Positions 1 to 7,970 of a stretch of 64,000 nt of DNA are shown piece by piece. A program made the position numbers and the translations under genes. The stretch spans positions 32,890 to 96,889 of the forward strand of contig NZ_JAGRPM010000083.1 in assembly GCF_019449565.1 (NCBI RefSeq), given 5' to 3'. Numbering within the stretch: the stretch's first letter is position 1; the number at the start of each line of letters is the position of its first letter. The DNA comes from Rhodoblastus sp. GTDB lineage: Bacteria > Pseudomonadota > Alphaproteobacteria > Rhizobiales > Beijerinckiaceae. The notes beneath the pieces are model-generated. The model did not search any database. It was not told the DNA's origin and worked only from the letters and a program-made list of their open reading frames with translations.

Positions 1-2
1 CG

Positions 3-251
3 CACAAGAAGATCGACCGCGAGGCGCCGACGACCGAAGATTTCGATGAGCTGGAAAAAGCAATGTTGGCCAAGGGCATGGACAAGGCGGCCGTGGCCCA
101 GTTGCTCGACGGCAAGGCGCCCAGCCCGCCTTTGTCCGACGCCCAGCAATGCCAGAACGGGCTGGTCTATTTCGACGCCATGAAGGCCATGCCGGACCTC
201 CAGCGCCTGCGGCTCTACGCCCTGGCTTTGGAAGTCATGGCGCATGAGTGA
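3..251 (+). CDS. C-terminal part of an unrecognised protein
   Basis: The reading frame is open from the left edge of the window, so only the last 82 residues are present and the start lies upstream. The visible part is charged and mostly helical in character, with one cysteine in a DAQQCQNG segment and the C-terminus EVMAHE. I see no family motif and do not assign a function. Its stop codon overlaps the proposed first ATG of the beta-lactamase gene (244), so the two are probably co-transcribed and translationally coupled. Confidence 0.6.
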   Translation, partial: HKKIDREAPTTEDFDELEKAMLAKGMDKAAVAQLLDGKAPSPPLSDAQQCQNGLVYFDAMKAMPDLQRLRLYALALEVMAHE

Positions 252-283
252 TTGGCGCATGAATGATTGGCGCATGAATAGAA
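239..283 (+). repeat. Three 15-bp tandem repeats across a gene junction
   Basis: Units at 239-253, 254-268 and 269-283 share the core ggcgcatgaRt; the third is degenerate at its end. Because the unit is 15 bp, each copy brings an in-frame ATG (244, 259, 274) for the downstream beta-lactamase gene, with a fourth ATG at 283. The array spans the stop codon of the upstream gene. Confidence 0.85.
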
Positions 284-1143
284 TGCGGATTGCGAGGGCT
301 GTTCTCGCGTCGGCAATGTGCGCCTTGCCCGCGGCGGCCTCCGCGCGGACGCTTTGCACCGTCATTGCCGACGCCAGGGACGGCGCCGCGCTGCTGGAAC
401 AGGGCGAATGCCGCGCCCGCGTGACGCCAGCCTCGACCTTCAAAATCGCGCTCGCCGTCATCGGTTTCGACTCCGGGCTGCTGACGAACGCGCATTCGCC
501 CGAATATGCCTTTAAGGAGGGCTATGTCGATTGGGGCGGCGATAATTGGAAACAGCCCACCGATCCGGCGCGCTGGATGAAATATTCGGTGGTATGGTAT
601 TCGCAGATTCTCGCCCATGCGCTGGGCGCCGCGCGTCTGGAAATTAATCTCCGCAAATTCGATTACGGCAACGCCGACATGTCCGGCGACCCCGGCAAGC
701 AAAATGGGCTCGATCGCGCCTGGATCGGCTCCTCCCTGAAAATATCCCCGGTGGAGCAGACGGTTTTCCTGCGCAAGCTGCTCGCCCGCGAACTTCCGGT
801 TTCTGAAAAAGCGGCAGCAGAAACCATCGGGATCCTCGAAATCCACCCCGCGCGCGAAGGCTGGGAGCTTCATGGCAAGACCGGCTCGGCCTTCCCACGG
901 ACCGCCGATGGCGGCCAGGATATGGAACATGGATATGGCTGGTATGTCGGCTGGGCGCTGAGGGATGGCAACGCCCTCGTCTTCGCCCGGCTCAATCAGG
1001 ACGAGCGCAAGGAGGCGATCGCCGGCGGCCTGCGCGCGCGCGATGAATTGCTCGAGGAATGGCCGTCGCTCGCCTCTCAGGCTTTGGCGTCGTCTTCCGG
1101 TTCGACTGCCTCGCAGACCGGCCTGCGCCGCCACGCGCCATAG
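244..1143 (+). CDS. Class D (OXA-type) serine beta-lactamase
   Basis: Periplasmic serine hydrolase that opens beta-lactam rings through an acyl-enzyme. The class D signature is complete: S64-T-F-K67 (nucleophile serine and the lysine that is carboxylated in this class), S115-V-V, Y141-G-N143, a W160-I-G-S-S-L-K-I-S stretch and K212-T-G214. A signal peptide follows M14 (MRIARAV... to PAAASA). The start could be 244, 259, 274 or 283 because of a 15-bp repeat; 244 has the best upstream purine tract and overlaps the previous stop. About 25 residues extend past the usual end, and the last 67 bp overlap convergently with yidD. No insertion sequence or integron is nearby, so this looks like an intrinsic chromosomal enzyme. 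Substrate range cannot be read from sequence. Confidence 0.93.
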   Translation: MSDWRMNDWRMNRMRIARAVLASAMCALPAAASARTLCTVIADARDGAALLEQGECRARVTPASTFKIALAVIGFDSGLLTNAHSPEYAFKEGYVDWGGDNWKQPTDPARWMKYSVVWYSQILAHALGAARLEINLRKFDYGNADMSGDPGKQNGLDRAWIGSSLKISPVEQTVFLRKLLARELPVSEKAAAETIGILEIHPAREGWELHGKTGSAFPRTADGGQDMEHGYGWYVGWALRDGNALVFARLNQDERKEAIAGGLRARDELLEEWPSLASQALASSSGSTASQTGLRRHAP

Positions 1144-1436
1144 CGCCAGGGGTGGAGGGGATCAGCCCCCGGCGGCGCGTTTTTAGGAACGGGGTCGAAG
1201 CCTGAATCGCCCCAGGGCTGGCAGCGGCAGATGCGCGACAGGCCCATCCAGCCGCCCGCCCACAGGCCATGGCGCGCGATCGCCTCGTCCGTAAAGGCGG
1301 AACAAGTCGGCAAATAACGGCAATTTCGCCCCACAAAGGCGGAAAGACTGACCCGATAGACTTGAATCAGCCCGCGCGCCAGCAGAGCGGGCGTGCGCGT
1401 CGCGAGTTCGAGCGGGTTGGGCAATTGCTTAATCAC
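1077..1436 (-). CDS. yidD: Membrane protein insertion efficiency factor YidD
   Basis: Small membrane-associated protein of the YidD (DUF37) family, thought to help YidC insert inner-membrane proteins. Family hallmarks are all present: R38-N-C-R-Y-L-P-T-C45-S-A-F, E51-A-I followed by H56-G, R68-I-C-R-C-Q-P-W-G76 and G79-F-D-P-V-P84. The gene starts with GTG at 1436; no strong Shine-Dalgarno sequence is visible. The protein (119 aa) is somewhat longer than the commonest family length because of a C-terminal tail, and that tail is encoded in the stretch overlapping the 3' end of the beta-lactamase gene on the other strand. It is not beside rpmH/rnpA/yidC here, which is usual for many alphaproteobacteria. 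Confidence 0.92.
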   Translation of the reverse strand: MIKQLPNPLELATRTPALLARGLIQVYRVSLSAFVGRNCRYLPTCSAFTDEAIARHGLWAGGWMGLSRICRCQPWGDSGFDPVPKNAPPGADPLHPWRYGAWRRRPVCEAVEPEDDAKA

Positions 1437-1566
1437 CGGTAAATTTTCGCAACCGACTGTTGCAAGAAAACGACGCGCCCGACAATATTGATTTTACGGC
1501 CAAAAGCGCCTGTTCCGCATTCTCCCCCGCTGGTAAGCTTTCCGGCAGAATTTGGGGGACGATATA

Positions 1567-2427
1567 TTGAAAATCTCGCTGCGCGCGCTGGCTATAGCCG
1601 CCACTCTCGTCTCGGGCGCCGCCGCCCAGGCGGACGAGTATAATCTGCCGGGACTCATCACGCCGCCGCCGGGAACGACGGCGGAATGGATCGTCGACGT
1701 GTCCGGGATGGGTGGCATCGCTCCGAGCTTCCCTGGCGCCAAGACCTATTCCTTTTTCGGTCTGCCCGGGATCGCGATCCGCCGGGCCGGCGAGCCGGAG
1801 CGTTTCAGCGCCCCGGACGACAGCCTGAGCCTGGCCATTCTGAAGAACAATTTGTTCGCCGTCGGTCCCGCCGGTCGCTGGGTCAATAATCGTAGCATCA
1901 AGAACTATCACGAGCTTTTCGGCCTCTCTGACGTCAACGCCTCGATCGAAGTCGGCGGCTTTGTCGAATTCACCCCGGTTCCATGGGCGCGCGTCCGCGG
2001 CGAAATCCGCAAGGCTGTGTCCGGCTATGATGGCTGGGCGGCCTATCTCGGCGGCGACATCTGGCAGAAATGGGGTCGGCTGACGCTTTCGATCGGCCCC
2101 CGCCTCGATTTCGGCAATGATCAATACGCCTCGGCCTTCTTCTCGGTCGACCCCTGGCAGGCGGCCCTGAACCAATGGTCTGGCGGCCGCTTGACGGCCT
2201 ATAGGGCGACCGGCGGCCTCGTCGACGCTGGCGTCACGGCTGCGGCGCGCTACGAACTCTCCGACACCTGGCGCGTCAGCGCCTACGGAACCTATCAGGC
2301 GCTGACCGGCAGCGTGTCCAATAGCCCTGTCGCAACGCGCGCCGGCTCCACCAACCAATACGCCGCTGGCATCGAGCTCCGCTACAGCTTCCTGACCAAG
2401 GATCTGTACTGGGTGCCGAAGTTCTGA
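1567..2427 (+). CDS. MipA/OmpV family outer-membrane protein
   Basis: Predicted outer-membrane beta-barrel of the MipA/OmpV family; E. coli MipA is a scaffold for MltA and PBP1B, but most family members have no proven role. A clean signal peptide (MKISLRALAIAATLVSGAAAQA) follows a TTG start at 1567, which lies six bases after a GGGGG ribosome-binding site; the reading frame also extends back to a TTG at 1552. The mature part has alternating amphipathic strands and ends in an aromatic C-terminal residue (VPKF), as expected for BAM-dependent barrels. Length (286 aa) suits the family. A strong terminator follows directly. It is a single gene with no obvious operon partner. Confidence 0.82.
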   Translation: MKISLRALAIAATLVSGAAAQADEYNLPGLITPPPGTTAEWIVDVSGMGGIAPSFPGAKTYSFFGLPGIAIRRAGEPERFSAPDDSLSLAILKNNLFAVGPAGRWVNNRSIKNYHELFGLSDVNASIEVGGFVEFTPVPWARVRGEIRKAVSGYDGWAAYLGGDIWQKWGRLTLSIGPRLDFGNDQYASAFFSVDPWQAALNQWSGGRLTAYRATGGLVDAGVTAAARYELSDTWRVSAYGTYQALTGSVSNSPVATRAGSTNQYAAGIELRYSFLTKDLYWVPKF

Positions 2428-2458
2428 TCCTTTCGGCGCTCAATCCCTGAACAAGCAC

Positions 2459-2491
2459 GCGGCCCGGAGTTTCCGGGCCGCGTTTTCTTTT
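2459..2491 (+). terminator. Rho-independent terminator after the MipA/OmpV gene
   Basis: A perfect 10-bp G+C-rich stem (2459-2468 with 2472-2481, loop gtt) is followed by TTTTCTTTT. It ends 18 bases before the stop of the convergent exoR-like gene. Confidence 0.9.
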
Positions 2492-2508
2492 GCCTGCTTG
2501 CCGGCGGC

Positions 2509-3330
2509 TCAGTTGCGCTTCTTGAGATGTTCTTCGAGATAGACCAGCGCGACCTGACGGTCATTGTCATTGGCGGTCTTCAGATCCTGGTCATAGAGCG
2601 ACTTGACCCAATCCTGATTCTTGCCATTGGCGCCCTCGCGCGCCAGCGTCAGCCACATCAAGCCGCGCGCGCGCTGGCGCGGCACCCCGTCGCCGGCGAA
2701 AAGCAGATGGCCTAGCAAGGCTTGGGATTCGACATGGCCCTTCTCGGCCGCGAGATTGAGCCAGCGCGCCGCCTGGCGGCTATCCTTGGCGAGGCCGGCC
2801 GCGCCATCCATATAGAGCCGGGCCAGATTATACTGCGCGTTGGAATCGCTGAAATTGGTCGCTGCATAAAGGAACATGCGCATCGCCTGTTCCGGGTCAG
2901 GCCGCAGGCGAGAGCCCGAGATGCCATTCAGCTGGAACACGCCGACCGCGACGAAGGCGCTGGCCACCACCGACTTTTCCCGCCAGTTGGCGTTGTCTTC
3001 GTCATATTTGTCGACGATTTGCTGGAAATATTGATAGGCCTTGTAATCGTCACGCGGAACGCCGTCGCCATCGGCATACATCTTGCCAAGTTTCCATTGC
3101 GCGAGCGGCTCGCCGCCGGCGGCGGCATATTTCAGCGCCTCGACCGAAGAAGCGGGATTTCCTGCGCGATAGCTCTCGAGCGCCGCCTGCAAGGCCTGAT
3201 GCGGATCCTTGAAAATATCGAGCGTCTGATCGGACGGGACGCCCTTGGCGGGACCGTCGAAAGCGTAGGCCGGCGCTCCAGCGGAAGCGGCGAGATAGCA
3301 CGCAAGAAAAAATCGCCCGAACGCCGCCAT
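2509..3330 (-). CDS. exoR: ExoR-like periplasmic Sel1-repeat regulator
   Basis: Periplasmic protein resembling rhizobial ExoR, which binds the sensor ExoS and holds the ExoS/ChvI system off, so controlling exopolysaccharide and motility. The 273-aa length, N-terminal signal peptide (cleavage near AYAF), the W-K-L-G-K-M-Y-A-D-G-D-G-V segment (79-91), the D-D-Y-K-A-Y-Q-Y-F repeat and the AARW-NLAAEKGH block (187-199) all follow the ExoR pattern as I know it. Sel1-like repeats lie at about 74-106, 163-198 and 199-233. Plain Sel1 proteins are common, so the ExoR name rests on full-length resemblance rather than context; exoS/chvI are not in this window. Confidence 0.72.
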   Translation of the reverse strand: MAAFGRFFLACYLAASAGAPAYAFDGPAKGVPSDQTLDIFKDPHQALQAALESYRAGNPASSVEALKYAAAGGEPLAQWKLGKMYADGDGVPRDDYKAYQYFQQIVDKYDEDNANWREKSVVASAFVAVGVFQLNGISGSRLRPDPEQAMRMFLYAATNFSDSNAQYNLARLYMDGAAGLAKDSRQAARWLNLAAEKGHVESQALLGHLLFAGDGVPRQRARGLMWLTLAREGANGKNQDWVKSLYDQDLKTANDNDRQVALVYLEEHLKKRN

Positions 3331-3754
3331 GCCAATAAATTCTCCAGACGGAACGACCTTTCAGCCGTCCTCACGCCATACGAACTAGCGTCTCGTTTAT
3401 GGCTGAATCGCGGCGGCGTCTTTTCAAACTTTGGGCTTTCTGAAGTTGAATTCCGGCTGTGGCGCCCGAGCCACAAAAATTGATTTCGGCCAACATTCGC
3501 CAATCCCCGGCAATCGCTTGATTCGCTTGCCCTAGCGCAGGATTGCGAAAAAAAGTTGCAAAAGAACCAAGCATTTCGCTCGCAAAAAATTGAACGCCTC
3601 GCCGGCGCTCATACATGATGAAAAGAGGGTTGAAAAACACGCCGCCTCCCGTCCCGGAAGCCCTCCCCAACGCGCCGTCCCAGGGCGCCTTGCCGACAGG
3701 CTTTCCGGGACGGCCCTGGCGATCTAGACTGAGGCGACTTCGCGCGGAGACGCA
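3331..3754. other. Divergent intergenic region between exoR-like gene and mntH
   Basis: No coding sequence is supported here; open frames crossing it are shadows. It must hold both divergent promoters. A moderately A+T-rich stretch lies around 3540-3600. I found no convincing Mur/Fur or MntR operator by eye. The mntH-proximal end carries the inverted repeat listed separately. Confidence 0.6.
3649..3713 (+). promoter_or_regulatory. Large inverted repeat in the mntH leader
   Basis: Arms 3649-3662 and 3699-3713 are complementary over 14 positions with one extra A in the right arm, and a smaller GCGCC/GGCGC pair nests inside. The structure ends 41 bases before the mntH ATG. The upstream gene is divergent, so this is not a terminator for it. 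It may be a leader RNA structure controlling mntH; no known riboswitch consensus was recognised. Confidence 0.45.
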
Positions 3755-5077
3755 ATGCTGAACCCGACGCCCCTGCTGCCGGTCGAGCGCGACGGTTTTT
3801 CCGCCGTGCGCGGTTCCGTGCGCGCAGCGCCCGGCGGCGGCGTCTTCGCCCGCTTCATGGTTTTCGTCGGCCCCGGCTATCTGGTCGCAACGGGATATAT
3901 GGATCCGGGCAACTGGGCGACATCGCTCGCCGCCGGCTCGCAATTCGGCATGAAGCTGCTGTTCGTGGCCGTCCTTTCGAGCCTCGTGGCCATCCTGTTC
4001 CAGGCCCTTTCGGCGCGCCTCGCCTTCGCGGCCGATCTCGATCTCGCCCAGGCCTGCCGCCGCCACCTGCCCCGCCCCGTCGCGATTTTCCTCTGGGCGA
4101 CGCAGGAGCTGGCCATTCTCGCGACCGATCTCGCAGAAGTGATCGGCACCGCCATCGGGCTTGGCCTGCTGTTCGGCCTTCCGCTCTGGCTCGGCGCCAT
4201 CGTCACCGCGCTTGATGTCACGCTGATTCTCGCCTTCGAGCGTTTCGGCTTCCGCAAGCTCGAAGCCTTCGTGATCGCCCTGCTGATCGTCATCGCCTGC
4301 TGTTTCGCGCTCCAGGTCGCGCTCGCCCGGCCCGATTGGGGCGCGGCGGCGCGCGGCCTGCTGCCGCCGGCGGACCTGCTGAGCAATCCAACCATGCTCT
4401 ATCTCGCCGCCGGAATCATTGGCGCGACCATCATGCCGCATAATCTGTTCCTGCACTCCGGCGTCGTCCAGACCCGGGCGACCGGACCGGGCCTGCCGGC
4501 TCGGCGCGAAGCGATCCGCTTCGCCATGACCGATTCCGCCATCGCGCTGCTCTTCGCGATGACCATCAATGGCGCGATCCTGATCCTCGCCGCCTCCGCC
4601 TTCTTCGCTCACGGCCAGGGCGAGGTGACCGACCTTTCGCAGGCCTATCGGCTCATCGCGCCGATCCTGGGCGCGCCCATCGCCGCCAAGCTGTTCGGCG
4701 TGGCGCTGGTCGCCTGCGGCCTCAATTCCTCGCTCACGGCGACGCTGGCCGGCCAGCTCATCATGGACGGGTTCCTGCGGCTGCGGCTGCGCCCTGTCGC
4801 GCGGCGGCTCATCACCCGCGCCCTGACCATCATTCCCGCGGTCACCGTCACGGCTCTGGCGGGCGACGCCGCGACCGGACAGCTGCTGGTGCTGTCGCAG
4901 GTCGCGCTGAGCTTCGCCTTGCCCTTCGCGCTGGCGCCTTTGGTCTGGTTCACCGGCTCGCGCCAGGTCATGGGACCGCTGGTGGCCAGCCGGGCGGCGA
5001 CCTATGCCGCCGCCGCTTTGGCGATTGGCCTGAGCCTGCTCAATCTCAAGCTGATTTATGACGCCGTGACCGGCTAG
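3755..5077 (+). CDS. mntH: NRAMP family divalent metal:proton symporter (Mn2+)
   Basis: Inner-membrane importer that couples Mn2+ (and Fe2+) uptake to protons. The two metal-binding signatures are intact: D50-P-G-N53 in TM1 and M227-P-H-N230 in TM6, with eleven or so hydrophobic segments across 440 residues. The start at 3755 has a GGAGA ribosome-binding site nearby. The gene stands alone, transcribed away from the exoR-like gene, and its stop codon overlaps that of valS by four bases on the opposite strand. Metal control by Mur, MntR or Fur would be expected for the family, but I see no clear operator; a long inverted repeat precedes the start. Confidence 0.93.
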   Translation: MLNPTPLLPVERDGFSAVRGSVRAAPGGGVFARFMVFVGPGYLVATGYMDPGNWATSLAAGSQFGMKLLFVAVLSSLVAILFQALSARLAFAADLDLAQACRRHLPRPVAIFLWATQELAILATDLAEVIGTAIGLGLLFGLPLWLGAIVTALDVTLILAFERFGFRKLEAFVIALLIVIACCFALQVALARPDWGAAARGLLPPADLLSNPTMLYLAAGIIGATIMPHNLFLHSGVVQTRATGPGLPARREAIRFAMTDSAIALLFAMTINGAILILAASAFFAHGQGEVTDLSQAYRLIAPILGAPIAAKLFGVALVACGLNSSLTATLAGQLIMDGFLRLRLRPVARRLITRALTIIPAVTVTALAGDAATGQLLVLSQVALSFALPFALAPLVWFTGSRQVMGPLVASRAATYAAAALAIGLSLLNLKLIYDAVTG

Positions 5078-7851
5078 CTCAGCATTTTCAGCGCGGCGGT
5101 CATCTTCTCCAGCCGCGCCAGGGCCGTTTCGCGGCGCTCCTGCTGTTCTTCGACCACCTCTTCCGGCGCGCGGCGCAGGAAATCCGCATTGCCGAGCTTG
5201 GCGTCGATCTTGCCGATTTCCTTCTGCTCGGCCGCGACGCCCTTTTCGAGCCGCGCCCTTTCGGCGGCGAAGTCGATCACCCCCGCCAGCGGCAGCGCCA
5301 GCGCCGTGCCGCGCGCGACCACCTGCACCGATTGCGGCGGCGCCTTGGAGACCATTTCGATCTGCGAGAGCCGCGCCAGCCGCTTGATCGTCTCGGCCCA
5401 GCGCTCGGCCCGCTTCGCGTCTTCCGCGCTCGCGCCGACCAGCGCCAGCGGAATCTGCGCGCCCGCCGGCACGTTCATTTCCGCGCGCACGGAGCGGACC
5501 TGCGAAACGACGTCCACCACCCAGCCGGCTTCCGCCTCGGCCTCGGCGTCCTCAAGCCCGCGCAGATCCGGCCATAGAGCCAAAACCAGCAGGGAGTCGC
5601 GCTTCAGATCCTGACCGCGAATGGTCCAGATTTCCTCGGTGAGGAAGGGCATGAAGGGATGCAGTAATTTGCAGATTTGGTCGAGCACGAAGGCGACCGT
5701 ATCGCGCGCCTCGTCCTTGGCCGCGCCATCCGGCCCTTGGAGCAACGGTTTGGCCAGCTCCAGATGCCAATCGCAGAAAATGTTCCAGACGAAGCGATAG
5801 GCCGCCTGAGCCGCTTCGTTGAACTTATAGGCGACCAGAGCCGTCTCAACCTCCGAGACCGCGCGGGCCGTTTCGCCGATGATCCAGCGGTTCAGAACTT
5901 CCCTGACCTTGGTCGGGTCGAAGCCCGCACGGCCCTTACACTCGTTCATTTCCGCGAAGCGCGTGGCGTTCCATAGCTTGGTCGCGAAATTGCGATAGCC
6001 CTCGACCCGCGCCGGAGCGAGCTTGATGTCGCGCCCCTGCGCCGCCATGGCCGCGAGCGTGAAACGCAGGGCGTCCGCGCCATAGGTGTCGATAAGCTGC
6101 AGGGGATCGATGACATTCCCCTTGGACTTCGACATTTTCGCGCCCTTCTCGTCGCGCACCAGCGCGTGGAGATAGACGTGGCGGAATGGAACCTTGTTCT
6201 GAAACTGCAGCCCGAACATCATCATGCGGGCGACCCAGAAGAAGATGATGTCGAAGCCCGTGACCAGCACGTCGGTGGGATAGCGCGCGGCAAGGTCATT
6301 GGGTTCATCGGGCCAACCGAGCGTGGACATCGGCCAAAGGCCCGAGGAGAACCAGGTGTCGAGCACATCCTCATCGCGCGTCAGCAGGCCTTCGGCCTTG
6401 TCCGGGTCGGAGGCGATCGCCTCGGCTTCGGCGTCGCTGTAGATTTCGCGGGTGACGGCGTCAGCCAGGGCGTCGGCCAGAGCCTCTTCCTCGGTCTCGG
6501 CGACATAGACCGCGCCCCAGGGCGAATACCAGGCGGGGATTTGATGCCCCCACCACAGCTGCCGCGAGATGCACCAGGGCTGGATGTTCTCCAGCCAGTC
6601 GAAATAGGTCTTTTCCCAGTTCTTCGGAACGAAACTCGTTTCGCCCGAACGCACCGCCGCGAGCGCGGGACCGGCGAGGGTCTTGGCGTCCACATACCAT
6701 TGGTCGGTAAGCCAGGGCTCGATCACCACGCCCGAGCGGTCGCCATGCGGGACCTGATGCTCATGGGCTTCGATGGTCTCGATCAGGCCCTGCGCCTCCA
6801 TGGCGGCGATCACCGCCTTGCGCGCATCCTCGCGGGTAAGCCCATGTAGGCTTTCCAGCGTCTCGGACAAATCGTCGTTCTCAATCACGCCTTCGAGGAA
6901 GGCTTCATTCTCGCGCAGGATGACGCGCGCCTCTGCGTCGAGAATATTGATGAGCGGCAGCTTGTGACGGGCGCCGACCTCGAAATCGTTGAAATCATGG
7001 GCGGGCGTGATCTTCACCGCGCCGGAGCCCTTTTCCGGGTCGGAATAGCTGTCCGCGACGATGGGTATCAGGCGGCCGACCAAAGGCAGGCGCACAAAGC
7101 GGCCATGCAAATCGAGATAGCGCTCATCCTCGGGGTGAACCGCGACCGCCGTATCGCCGAGCATGGTCTCCGGTCGTGTCGTGGCCACAACGATGAATTC
7201 GTCGGTCGCCGCGCCGTTTTCATCGGCCAGCGGATATTTGAAATGCCAGAGCGAGCCTTTGACGTTTTGCGAAACCACCTCGATGTCGGACACCGCGGTC
7301 AACATTTTCGGGTCCCAGTTGACGAGGCGCTTGTCCTTGTAGATCAGGCCCGCACGATAAAGCTCGACGAAAGCCTTCAGCACGGCCTTGGACGAGCCGG
7401 GGTCCATGGTGAAACGCTCGCGCGACCAGTCGCAGGAGGCGCCGAGCCGTTTCAACTGGTTGACGATGGCGCCGCCCGATTCCGCCTTCCAGGCCCAGAC
7501 CTTTTCCAGAAAGGCCTCGCGGCCAAGATCGCGGCGGCCCTTATTGTCGCCGTTCTGCGCCAATTGGCGCTCCACCACCATCTGCGTCGCTATGCCCGCA
7601 TGGTCGGTGCCCGGCTGCCACAGCACGTTCTTGCCGCGCAGGCGTTCGAAGCGGCAGAGAATGTCCTGAAGGGTGTTGTTGAGCGCATGGCCCATGTGGA
7701 GCGAGCCGGTGACGTTCGGCGGCGGGATGACGACCGTGAAGGGCGTCGCCCCGGCGCGCTCCGGACGATCGGCGCGAAAGGCGCCTGCGGCCTCCCATTC
7801 GGCCGCGATGCGGCTTTCCACGGCGGCGGGGTCGAAAGTCTTGTCCATCAT
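5074..7851 (-). CDS. valS: Valyl-tRNA synthetase
   Basis: Class I aminoacyl-tRNA synthetase charging tRNA-Val. The HIGH motif appears as H52-M-G-H55 (after the PPPNVTGSLHMGHAL context) and the KMSKS motif begins at K572; the valine-type connective editing domain lies between them and the C-terminal coiled coil closes the protein (ARLEKGVAAEQKEIGKID region). The frame is open back to 7896, but the tandem ATGs at 7851 and 7848 begin the usual N-terminus (MMDKTFDPAAVE), giving about 925 residues. First gene product boundary of a minus-strand group valS-popZ-tolC-pcm, an arrangement typical of Hyphomicrobiales. Confidence 0.97.
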   Translation of the reverse strand: MMDKTFDPAAVESRIAAEWEAAGAFRADRPERAGATPFTVVIPPPNVTGSLHMGHALNNTLQDILCRFERLRGKNVLWQPGTDHAGIATQMVVERQLAQNGDNKGRRDLGREAFLEKVWAWKAESGGAIVNQLKRLGASCDWSRERFTMDPGSSKAVLKAFVELYRAGLIYKDKRLVNWDPKMLTAVSDIEVVSQNVKGSLWHFKYPLADENGAATDEFIVVATTRPETMLGDTAVAVHPEDERYLDLHGRFVRLPLVGRLIPIVADSYSDPEKGSGAVKITPAHDFNDFEVGARHKLPLINILDAEARVILRENEAFLEGVIENDDLSETLESLHGLTREDARKAVIAAMEAQGLIETIEAHEHQVPHGDRSGVVIEPWLTDQWYVDAKTLAGPALAAVRSGETSFVPKNWEKTYFDWLENIQPWCISRQLWWGHQIPAWYSPWGAVYVAETEEEALADALADAVTREIYSDAEAEAIASDPDKAEGLLTRDEDVLDTWFSSGLWPMSTLGWPDEPNDLAARYPTDVLVTGFDIIFFWVARMMMFGLQFQNKVPFRHVYLHALVRDEKGAKMSKSKGNVIDPLQLIDTYGADALRFTLAAMAAQGRDIKLAPARVEGYRNFATKLWNATRFAEMNECKGRAGFDPTKVREVLNRWIIGETARAVSEVETALVAYKFNEAAQAAYRFVWNIFCDWHLELAKPLLQGPDGAAKDEARDTVAFVLDQICKLLHPFMPFLTEEIWTIRGQDLKRDSLLVLALWPDLRGLEDAEAEAEAGWVVDVVSQVRSVRAEMNVPAGAQIPLALVGASAEDAKRAERWAETIKRLARLSQIEMVSKAPPQSVQVVARGTALALPLAGVIDFAAERARLEKGVAAEQKEIGKIDAKLGNADFLRRAPEEVVEEQQERRETALARLEKMTAALKMLS

Positions 7852-7970
7852 GAGCTGCGAACCGGATTCAGGGCGGGAAGCGAATTCCGCGCACAAAAAC
7901 CGAGCGCAGCCGGCAAGTCAATGAGTTTGGGACTCGGAGGGCGCCGACAGCAAACCGGAAGCCGGCGCGA

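Noticed and set aside
244..1143. Beta-lactamase as part of a mobile resistance element
   Set aside because: No transposase, integron attC site or terminal repeat is visible, and base composition matches its neighbours.
3371..4612. Long minus-strand open frame (413 codons) opposite mntH
   Set aside because: Gln/Glu/Arg/Gly-rich translation without family features, wholly antisense to the clear mntH gene; a shadow frame of G+C-rich coding DNA.
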